Source of the DNA: an uncultured Lachnospiraceae bacterium
GTDB lineage: Bacteria > Bacillota > Clostridia > Lachnospirales > Lachnospiraceae
Assembly: GCA_902795625.1 (NCBI GenBank)
Contig: CADBLW010000306.1
Span: 1-16,731 of the forward strand
DNA length: 16,731 bases
Reading direction: 5' to 3'
The notes below the pieces were generated by a model, which was not told where the DNA came from, made no database searches, and was given only the letters and a program-made list of their open reading frames with translations. This document shows positions 1-6,394 of the stretch, one piece after another. Every line of letters begins with the position of its first letter. Position 1 is the stretch's first letter. Both the position numbers and the translations under genes were made by a program.

Positions 1-561
1 AAGATCCTCACGAAGCTGATCGAGGAGGCACAGAAGCGAAATATTGCGCTTGTGCTCTGCACGACAGGATACACGAAGGAGCAGATCGCGGAGATCGACG
101 AGGCTTCGAAGACGACGGCCATCGTGCGTTCGGCCAACATGTCCCTGGGCGTCAACGTGCTGCTGCGTCTCGTGCAGGAGGCTGCGAAGAAGCTTGCCGC
201 GGAGGGCTTTGACATCGAGATCGTGGAGAAGCACCATCATTTTAAGAAGGATGCTCCGAGCGGAACCGCCCTTGCCATCGCGGATGCGATCAATGAGTCA
301 CTTCCCGAGGCACTTCCGTATGTGTATGACCGAAGCGGCAGAAGCGAGCCGAGACCGCAGGGTGAGATCGGCATCAGCGCCGTGCGCGGCGGAACGATCG
401 TGGGAGAGCATGAGATCATGTTCTGCGGAACCGACGAGGTCATCACGCTTTCACATATGGCATATTCGAAGGCGATCTTCGGCAAGGGTGCCGTTGTGGC
501 GGCCAAGTTCGTCGCAGACAAGGGACCCGGCCTGTACACGATGAAGGATGTCATCGACTGA
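1..561 (+). CDS. dapB: 4-hydroxy-tetrahydrodipicolinate reductase, C-terminal part (5' end outside window)
   Basis: The reading frame is open from base 1 and ends at TGA 559-561, giving 186 residues of a protein normally about 250 long, so roughly the N-terminal quarter (the dinucleotide-binding start) is missing. The DapB signature is clear: HHHFKKDAPSGTA carries the catalytic histidine and the lysine that binds the substrate. VLCTTGY upstream and the ending PGLYTMKDVI are also typical of the family. DapB reduces the dipicolinate intermediate with NAD(P)H in the cytoplasmic pathway to diaminopimelate and lysine, which feeds peptidoglycan synthesis. The next gene starts 76 nt downstream and has an unrelated role. 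I see no clear terminator between them. The identification is secure; only the start is unknown. Confidence 0.95.
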   Translation, partial: KILTKLIEEAQKRNIALVLCTTGYTKEQIAEIDEASKTTAIVRSANMSLGVNVLLRLVQEAAKKLAAEGFDIEIVEKHHHFKKDAPSGTALAIADAINESLPEALPYVYDRSGRSEPRPQGEIGISAVRGGTIVGEHEIMFCGTDEVITLSHMAYSKAIFGKGAVVAAKFVADKGPGLYTMKDVID

Positions 562-637
562 TGATCTGCGGATGATCGGTTAAATGTTGTCCGTCGATTT
601 CGGGGGAGACAGACGAGAAACAATCAGGAGGCACAGT

Positions 638-1588
638 GTGATAAAAGTAGAACATCTGGTGAAGCAGTACGGCGATTTCCGCGCCGTCGACGATCTGAGC
701 TTCACCGTGGAGAAAGGTGAGATCCTCGGCTTTCTGGGACCGAACGGTGCCGGAAAATCGACGACCATGAACATGATCACCGGCTACAACTCCGCGACGG
801 AGGGAGATGTATCCATCAACGGCTTCAACGTGTACGATGAACCGGAGAAGGCCAAGAGATGCATCGGATATCTGCCGGAAATCCCACCGGTTTACCCGGA
901 CATGAGAGTGAAGGAGTACCTCAGCTTCTGCACGGAGCTGAAGGAGGTTCCGAAGAAGGAGCGCAAGGCGGAGGTCGAGCGCGTGATGGAGCTTCTTCAC
1001 GTAAAGCACATGCAGAACAAGCTGATCAAGCATCTGAGTAAAGGATACCGTCAGAGAGTCGGCCTCGCGCAGGCTCTGATCGGCAACCCCGAGGTGCTGA
1101 TCCTCGACGAGCCGACGGTCGGCCTCGACCCCATGCAGATCACATGGATGCGTGAGCTGATCCGCAGCCTCGGCCGGGAGCACACGATCATCCTGAGCTC
1201 CCATATCCTGTTCGAAGTGAACGCCGTCTGCGACCGTGTGCTGATCATCAACCACGGCAAGAAGGTAATCATTGATACGCCGGAAAATATCATCCGCACC
1301 CTGGGCGGCACCAACGGTGTCCGCATTGTTGTGCGCGCGGGTGAGGATGCAGTGAAAAATGCACTGTCCGGCATCGGCAACATTTCCCGTATCGAAACCC
1401 TCACGGAGGATGTGGGCGAGAACCTGACGGCGTATGCCGTGTACTCGTCCGACGGCAGTGAGATCCGCGACCGCATCGCTTCGGCGTGCGCGAAGAAGGG
1501 CATCTCGCTGTTTGAGCTGAACGCCATCCAGAAGACTCTCGAGGATGTCTTTATCGAGATGACCGGAAAGGAGGGTGACACGAAATGA
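638..1588 (+). CDS. ABC transporter ATP-binding protein, GldA-like
   Basis: This 316-residue nucleotide-binding subunit has Walker A GPNGAGKST (34-42), the signature LSKGYRQR (133-140), Walker B VLILDEP (153-159) and a switch histidine in SSH (H189). The Q-loop position reads YLPE, as in GldA-like ATPases. I chose the GTG at 638 because AGGAGG lies at 626-631, 6 nt upstream, and the domain begins there (IKVEHLVKQYG). An ATG at 584 is in frame, but it has no good ribosome site and adds 18 unrelated residues. The roughly 100 residues after the ATPase core form a C-terminal domain common in ABC-2 exporter ATPases. The stop overlaps the permease start by 4 nt, so it is surely co-translated with its membrane partners. 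The substrate is unknown. Confidence 0.93.
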   Translation: MIKVEHLVKQYGDFRAVDDLSFTVEKGEILGFLGPNGAGKSTTMNMITGYNSATEGDVSINGFNVYDEPEKAKRCIGYLPEIPPVYPDMRVKEYLSFCTELKEVPKKERKAEVERVMELLHVKHMQNKLIKHLSKGYRQRVGLAQALIGNPEVLILDEPTVGLDPMQITWMRELIRSLGREHTIILSSHILFEVNAVCDRVLIINHGKKVIIDTPENIIRTLGGTNGVRIVVRAGEDAVKNALSGIGNISRIETLTEDVGENLTAYAVYSSDGSEIRDRIASACAKKGISLFELNAIQKTLEDVFIEMTGKEGDTK

Positions 1589-2451
1589 AAGCTATTTACA
1601 AGAGGGAGCTCAAGGCGTATTTTACGTCGTTCCTCGGATATCTTTTCATCGCCTTCTTCCTGTTGTTCGTAGGCGTGTTCCAGTATCTTTACAACCTTCG
1701 GGGCGAGTACGCAAACTTTGCTCTGGCGATCAACGGCACAGCGACGTTTTTCCTGCTGCTCGTGCCGATGCTGACCATGAGGATCCTCGCGGAGGAGAAG
1801 AGACAGCGCACGGACCAGCTGATCTTCACCTCACCGGTGAGCGTGGAGCGCATTGTGCTGGGCAAATACCTTGCCCTCGTGACGGTCTTCGCCATCGCGA
1901 TGGCAATCGTGTGCGTGTATCCCGTAATCCTGCATAACTACGGCGCGACGAACTATGCGGTGGCGTACACGACGCTCCTGGCATTTTTCCTGCTGGGCTG
2001 CACCTATATGGCCATCGGAATGTTTATCTCGTCGCTCACGGAGAGCCAGGTGTTCGCGGCGGTCGTGACATTTATCGCGATCCTGTTCACCCTGATGATC
2101 GATATGCTTGTCGAGATGCTTCCCACCGGCAACACGCTTGCCCTTGCGATCCTGATCGCGATCGCCCTTGTGATCGCCGTCATCACCTACGTGATGATGA
2201 AGAGCAAGGTCGTTACCGGGATCTTTACGGTGCTTTCCGTCGGAGGTCTTATTGTTGCATATGCCGTGAATAAGCAGTGGTTTGACGGCAGCCTCGCGAA
2301 GGTGTTCGGATGGCTGTCGGTACAGTCGCGGTTTGCGCTGTTCCGGTACGGCATCGTGGACATTTCGTCCTATGTGTACTTTATCAGCATGAGTTTCCTC
2401 TTTGTGTTCCTGACGATCCAGGCCATAAAGAAGAGAAGATGGGAGGCGTGA
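1585..2451 (+). CDS. ABC-2 type permease, GldF-like
   Basis: This 288-residue integral membrane protein has about six hydrophobic segments (roughly 16-36, 52-67, 98-118, 126-148, 157-178, 184-205), one more near 212-228 and a last one at about 262-280. Residues 69-95 (AEEKRQRTDQLIFTSPVS, then GKYLA) form the conserved cytoplasmic segment of ABC-2 permeases that couples to the ATPase. The C-terminal pattern, with FRYGIVD, then SYVYF and a terminal KKRRW, is what GldF-type permeases show. The ATG sits in an ATGA overlap with the ATPase gene, and AAGGAGG at 1568-1574 serves as its ribosome site. It is predicted to form the membrane channel with the 638-1588 ATPase. What it moves cannot be read from the sequence. 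Confidence 0.9.
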   Translation: MKAIYKRELKAYFTSFLGYLFIAFFLLFVGVFQYLYNLRGEYANFALAINGTATFFLLLVPMLTMRILAEEKRQRTDQLIFTSPVSVERIVLGKYLALVTVFAIAMAIVCVYPVILHNYGATNYAVAYTTLLAFFLLGCTYMAIGMFISSLTESQVFAAVVTFIAILFTLMIDMLVEMLPTGNTLALAILIAIALVIAVITYVMMKSKVVTGIFTVLSVGGLIVAYAVNKQWFDGSLAKVFGWLSVQSRFALFRYGIVDISSYVYFISMSFLFVFLTIQAIKKRRWEA

Positions 2452-2452
2452 T

Positions 2453-3910
2453 ATGAATAAAGAGATCCGTTCCCGTAAATTCCGCGGAGGCGCTTATGCA
2501 ACCGCGATCTCGTTCCTTGTGATACTCGTGCTGATCGCAGTCAACCTGGTTTCGGGAAGCCTGTTCAAGAGGTTTGACGTTACCGCGACACGCAAGTATT
2601 CCCTGAATGACGATACTGTCAAGTTCGTAAAATCCATAGACACGCCGATCGATATTTACTATGTCACGGCGGAGGGTGAGGAAGACCTCATCATCAAGAC
2701 CGGCGCTGAGCTGATCGCAGCGGCGAACGACAAATTCACGTTCACCGTGAAGGATCCGATCCAGTATCCGCAGTTTGTGTACCGCTACAACAAGATGCAG
2801 GATATCACAAACAACAGTATCATCGTCGTCAACGGTGATGATCCGGACCGGTTCGTATATATCGATTCCGAGCAGATGAAGATATACTCCACCAACACGC
2901 AGACCTTCCAGCAGGAGCTGTACGGGTATGATGCTGAGGTCGAGATCGCCAAGGCGATCGTCGAGGTGACGCAGGAGAAGCGCGCGACGGTTTATGTGAC
3001 GACCGATCACAACGAAGTGATCACGAATCCTACCGAGACGGATGCGGAGAGAAAGGGACGTGTCACGCCTACATTTTCCGATCTGTTGAACCTGAACGCG
3101 TACAAACTCAAGTATATCAAACTTTCCACCGAGGGCGCGGTTCCCGAGGACTGCGATATCCTCCTGATCGGATCGCCCATGTCCGACCTTACGGCGGAAG
3201 AGGTTGAAGCGATCAAGGCGTTCCTGACCAAGGGAGGAACCGTCATGGTTTCCCTCCTGTACAACACGGATACCTTTACCAATCTGCAGGATCTGTTCAA
3301 GTACTACGGCTTCCATTTCGAGAGCGGCGTGCTTTTAGAGGGTGACTCCTCGCACACGCTCGGTGACAATCCCACCATCATCTTAAGTGATTATGAGAAT
3401 CAGTCGCTGCAGTGGAAGCTGTCCGTCCCGATCTATACCGACGATACGTCGAGATATACGACCAAGAAGACGGTTCTCGTGGAGACTACATCCTCCGCGT
3501 ACCGCAAGGAGACATCCTCGGATACCTTTGAGAAATCCGCGACGGATGACAGCGGCAAATTCCCGCTTCTTCTGAAGGTTGAGGAGACGTTCGAGGGAAA
3601 TACCGGAACCATGTATGTATTTGCATCCACGAATTTCTTCGAGGACAGAATGCTCACGGGCAGTTCTTCCTTCGGAAACCGTATGCAGTTTATCGATTGC
3701 CTGAATGAAGTCGCAGGCGCGACCGAGAGTGCGCTGTCCATCCCGGACACGACCGCGCTTGAGGAGGCGCTCCGCATGACAACAAGCCAGAGGAACCGCA
3801 TCGCCATCGCGTCGTTCCTTCTGCCTGTGTTGATTCTTTTTGCAGGTGTTGTGGTCATTCTTCGCCGCCGCGTGGAGCATGTGACCGTGACGGAAAAGGG
3901 TGAGGAATGA
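2453..3910 (+). CDS. GldG-family ABC transport auxiliary protein
   Basis: The 485-residue protein has an N-terminal membrane anchor (about 17-38), a large region with no hydrophobic helices, and a second helix near the C-terminus (about 450-470) followed by a short charged tail. This layout, the opening VTATRKYSLNDDTVKFVKSIDTP and a central stretch VPEDCDILLIGSPMSDLTAEEVEAI match GldG/DUF7088-type proteins, which belong to the ABC-type uncharacterised transport system family. The large domain is expected outside the membrane. The gene starts 1 nt after the permease stop, with GGGAGG at 2441-2446, and its stop overlaps the next start by 4 nt. The family is named for Flavobacterium gliding genes, but that role should not be transferred to a Firmicute. 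Its molecular role is unknown. Confidence 0.85.
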   Translation: MNKEIRSRKFRGGAYATAISFLVILVLIAVNLVSGSLFKRFDVTATRKYSLNDDTVKFVKSIDTPIDIYYVTAEGEEDLIIKTGAELIAAANDKFTFTVKDPIQYPQFVYRYNKMQDITNNSIIVVNGDDPDRFVYIDSEQMKIYSTNTQTFQQELYGYDAEVEIAKAIVEVTQEKRATVYVTTDHNEVITNPTETDAERKGRVTPTFSDLLNLNAYKLKYIKLSTEGAVPEDCDILLIGSPMSDLTAEEVEAIKAFLTKGGTVMVSLLYNTDTFTNLQDLFKYYGFHFESGVLLEGDSSHTLGDNPTIILSDYENQSLQWKLSVPIYTDDTSRYTTKKTVLVETTSSAYRKETSSDTFEKSATDDSGKFPLLLKVEETFEGNTGTMYVFASTNFFEDRMLTGSSSFGNRMQFIDCLNEVAGATESALSIPDTTALEEALRMTTSQRNRIAIASFLLPVLILFAGVVVILRRRVEHVTVTEKGEE

Positions 3911-5313
3911 AACGAGCAAGTATTGTGCGGCTCTCGCTGTTGATCGTGGCCGCAGCGGCACTCACGGTCGTTTTCCTTTTGCTGAAGAAGCAGAAGGAGA
4001 ACCCGACGAACGGTGATCAGGTGACGTATTTTACGGTGACGACCATCGATGTTAACAGTGTGGACCGCATCAGTCTGAAGAGCACCCGGTACGAGGGTGA
4101 GTTTAAGAAAGACGGAGAGACGTGGGTCAGCGACACGGATCTTTTGAATCAGAAGATCATATTGCAGTTCCCCGACCAGCTGTTGTCCAATCTGCGTGCG
4201 ATCGCTAAGGTTGACAATCCCTCGTCGGATGCCGAGTACGGGTTGGATAATCCGTCCGCGGTTTTGGAGGCTTACGCCGGCTCGGAGCGTCTGGTGCGCA
4301 TTGAGCTCGGTGACAAGGTGCCGACCAAGGACTGCTATTACTGCCGGTTTAACGGAGAGAAGCCTGTCTATACGGTTGCCGAGAACTACGGGAGACTTAT
4401 GCTGAAGGACCGGTCGTACTATGTAGACACGATCACGCTTCCGTCAATCCCCGACATTAAGAATATTCAGGAGATCACACTGACCGGAGAGCTTTTTCCC
4501 GAGTTCCATGCGATCAAACTGGAGAAGAATCCTTACGATTACTCCGGAGCGAATCTCTTCCCGTGGATCTTCACGAAACCTTACCGTGCGCAGTGGGATG
4601 CCGATGTGATCAACGGTCCCTGGATGGACCAACTGGAATGGTATCTTCGCATCTACACGGATGGGGTACGGAACGTCAAGCCGGATGAATTCGCACAATA
4701 CGGGCTTGCTGATCCGAAGGCAACGCTCACGGTGCGGTATGCGGACGATACCGGCCGGGAGGAGAACTCATACACGCTTCTCATCGGAGACAGGAATGCC
4801 GAGACAGGGAACTATTATGTGAAGCTGCAGGGAATCGATGCCGTTTTGGAGATCACTGAATCGAAAATAAAGTCCATGTGTGAGTTCAGTGTATTTTCCT
4901 GCACGTATAAATCCATCTTCTTCCCGAGCACGCTGCTGGTGAAGAAGGCAGTTGCGCAGTCCGGAGACACCGTGATGACATTTACACACGAGAAATCGCC
5001 GGAGGGCGACGATCTGTATTATGTGAACGGGGTTGCCGTGGACGGAGCAGATGCGCTCACGTGGGCACAGAAGGTCATGGCGATGAAGACCTCCACGTTT
5101 ATTCAGAACGATACTCCGAGCGTGGAACCGATCCTCACGATCTTGGTGGAACCGTTTGATCCTACGGTTAATGAGCCGCTGACCATCCGGATCTTCGATG
5201 ATCCGAGCGGATACGATATCGTTGAGCGTCTGGGCGTGTGCGACTGCACGATCGATTCCCGGCTTGTGGATGATTTCATCGATTACATGAAGAAGGCACC
5301 GGGCGCAAAATGA
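3907..5313 (+). CDS. DUF4340 domain-containing membrane-anchored protein
   Basis: The 468-residue protein has one N-terminal membrane helix (about 8-26) followed by a soluble, presumably extracytoplasmic region. An internal duplication is visible: a YGL-[DA]-[ND]-P motif at residues 111 and 265 is followed in each copy by a strand-rich stretch ending in a Gly-Asp turn and a YY-containing strand (LGDKVPTKDCYY and IGDRNAETGNYY). Such repeats are characteristic of DUF4340. It is the last gene of the GldA-GldF-GldG cluster, joined to the GldG-like gene by an ATGA overlap. DUF4340 proteins commonly accompany this transporter, so it is probably an accessory subunit of the complex. No catalytic motif is seen and no function is assigned. 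Confidence 0.85.
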   Translation: MKRASIVRLSLLIVAAAALTVVFLLLKKQKENPTNGDQVTYFTVTTIDVNSVDRISLKSTRYEGEFKKDGETWVSDTDLLNQKIILQFPDQLLSNLRAIAKVDNPSSDAEYGLDNPSAVLEAYAGSERLVRIELGDKVPTKDCYYCRFNGEKPVYTVAENYGRLMLKDRSYYVDTITLPSIPDIKNIQEITLTGELFPEFHAIKLEKNPYDYSGANLFPWIFTKPYRAQWDADVINGPWMDQLEWYLRIYTDGVRNVKPDEFAQYGLADPKATLTVRYADDTGREENSYTLLIGDRNAETGNYYVKLQGIDAVLEITESKIKSMCEFSVFSCTYKSIFFPSTLLVKKAVAQSGDTVMTFTHEKSPEGDDLYYVNGVAVDGADALTWAQKVMAMKTSTFIQNDTPSVEPILTILVEPFDPTVNEPLTIRIFDDPSGYDIVERLGVCDCTIDSRLVDDFIDYMKKAPGAK

Positions 5314-5322
5314 TGCTGCTAA

Positions 5323-5401
5323 AGGCGAGTGCTGCATGGGGGAAATACAGTGCCTGAGGCGAGTGCTGCCCCGGGGGAGGTGCAGTGCCGAAGGCGGACT
5401 G
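5323..5401 (+). repeat. Imperfect tandem repeat of about 35 nt, two and a bit copies
   Basis: Copy 1 (5323-5356, 34 nt) and copy 2 (5357-5391, 35 nt) both begin AGGCGAGTGCTGC and both end in CAGTGCC plus two bases. A degenerate third start, AGGCGGACTG, follows at 5392-5401. The repeat fills the gap between the DUF4340 gene stop and the VanZ gene. It contains an in-frame ATG at 5336 that would add 36 residues to the VanZ protein, which I do not accept as the start. Confidence 0.75.
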
Positions 5402-5443
5402 ACAGAAAATAAACAGGGGGATTTTCCGCCCTGCGGAGTTATT

Positions 5444-5926
5444 ATGCAATTATCAAAGACACAGAAAACATGGCTTGGGATCCTGTTTGTGCTCTATCTG
5501 GCGATACTGATCTTCGTGCTGTTCTTTTCACCGGAATTCGGGCGCACACAGGGCAATGTACATGGACTGAATCTTGTGCCGTTCAGGGAGATCAAACGGT
5601 TCTATAAGGGCACGGAGAGCTGGTCGAACAGCTTGTTCTGGAGAAATGTCATCGGAAATATCGCGGCATTTTTCCCGATGGGATTGCTGGTGGCGCTGCT
5701 TGCGCCGAAGCGGCCGTACTGCGTGTTCGCGCTTGCGATCGTGTATCTTTCCTGCGCGGTCGCCGAGATCCTGCAGTACGTGTTCAATGTAGGAAGCTTT
5801 GACATCGACGATGTCATCCTGAATACCCTGGGAGGGTTCCTCGGTATTCTTGTGAGCATTCCTGTGAGAAAGCTGCTAACAAAGCAGCAGCCGAAAAAGA
5901 AACAGTCGAACAGAAAAAAGAGTTAA
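5444..5926 (+). CDS. VanZ family membrane protein
   Basis: The 160-residue protein has four hydrophobic segments. It carries the VanZ family pattern: HGLNLVPFREI after the first helix, NVIGNIAAFFPMGLLVALL as helix two, EILQYVF at the end of helix three, and GSFDIDDVILNTLGGFLG leading into helix four. The C-terminus is lysine-rich. I place the start at ATG 5444, 5 nt after GGAG at 5435-5438. An in-frame ATG at 5336 would add residues encoded by a tandem repeat with no family similarity. VanZ was named for a gene associated with teicoplanin resistance, but the family is broad and most members have no known role in resistance. There is no vanHAX context here. The gap of 130 nt from the ABC operon leaves cotranscription uncertain. 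Confidence 0.88.
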   Translation: MQLSKTQKTWLGILFVLYLAILIFVLFFSPEFGRTQGNVHGLNLVPFREIKRFYKGTESWSNSLFWRNVIGNIAAFFPMGLLVALLAPKRPYCVFALAIVYLSCAVAEILQYVFNVGSFDIDDVILNTLGGFLGILVSIPVRKLLTKQQPKKKQSNRKKS

Positions 5927-5947
5927 ACATATCGGATTGGAATTGCG

Positions 5948-6271
5948 ATGAACAGAACAAAGACGGAGAAATCGACGGTTCATTACAAGGGACGGCATCG
6001 TTCCATCATGGGCAAGGTGTCTCTCTCCGTGGGGATCATTGCGGCATTTTTCCTTGTTTTTCTGATCTTTTACGGTCGGGCGAATCCGGAGGAGTCCATC
6101 GGCGGACTCGGTATCATCAACGGTCTGCTGGCCATCGCCGGAACGATGTGCGCTGCCACCGCGAGACGGGAGACGCCGTTCCAGGACGGGTTTGCGCTGT
6201 CGGGAATGGTGGTCAATCTGATCGTGATCGTTGTGACGCTCGGGCTGTTCCTTGTGGGAGCCGCGCTGTGA
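5948..6271 (+). CDS. Small three-helix membrane protein, DUF6142-like
   Basis: This 107-residue protein has a basic N-terminus (about residues 1-23, rich in K, R and H) and three hydrophobic segments at about 24-44, 52-72 and 81-107. It begins 21 nt after the VanZ-family stop and is probably cotranscribed with it. The pattern of a basic head, three helices and an alternating Gly-rich second helix resembles DUF6142 proteins common in Lachnospiraceae. That assignment is from memory and is tentative. The ribosome site before ATG 5948 is weak (GGATTGG at 5934-5940). An internal ATG at 6008, just before the first helix, is an alternative start. Its function is unknown. Confidence 0.65.
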   Translation: MNRTKTEKSTVHYKGRHRSIMGKVSLSVGIIAAFFLVFLIFYGRANPEESIGGLGIINGLLAIAGTMCAATARRETPFQDGFALSGMVVNLIVIVVTLGLFLVGAAL

Positions 6272-6373
6272 CGCAGAGACAGGAAGAAATACCGTGACGA
6301 TACGGACCGGTATGCAACAGAAATTACAAAGAGAAGACGGTAAAAGAAAAGACAGTAAGGATAAACGGAAAAC

Positions 6374-6387
6374 CCTTCGGGGGAAGG
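6374..6387 (+). promoter_or_regulatory. Hairpin overlapping the ribosome site of the aminopeptidase gene
   Basis: CCTTC (6374-6378) can pair with GAAGG (6383-6387) across a GGGG loop. The 3' arm overlaps the only good ribosome site, AAGGAG (6384-6389), which precedes a TTG start at 6395. A competing CCC-TTCG-GGG tetraloop hairpin (6373-6382) would leave the site free. Either could tune translation. No ligand domain is visible, and the stem is short, so this is a weak inference. Confidence 0.35.
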
Positions 6388-6394
6388 AGTTACA

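Noticed and set aside
584..637. Longer N-terminus for the ABC ATPase from ATG 584
   Set aside because: No ribosome site and no family similarity; GTG 638 has AGGAGG at good spacing and starts exactly at the domain.
551..1255. Long minus-strand open frames (also at 2384-3316, 5876-7825, 7907-9211, 9048-10715 and 11004-12467)
   Set aside because: Each lies opposite a clearly identified plus-strand gene or runs across gene ends. They lack domains and ribosome sites and reflect GC-biased third codon positions.
1984..1992. Five-T variants of the heptamer (GCATTTTTCC at about 1982, 5667 and 6043)
   Set aside because: They contain TTTTTCC, not ATTTTCC, so I excluded them from the count, although they may be related.
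5336..5443. Longer N-terminus for the VanZ-family protein
   Set aside because: The extra residues are encoded by a degenerate tandem repeat, and ATG 5444 has its own ribosome site just before the first helix.
5444..5926. Glycopeptide-resistance gene vanZ
   Set aside because: Only the family is supported. There are no vanH, vanA, vanX or regulatory genes here, and most VanZ-family proteins are unrelated to resistance.
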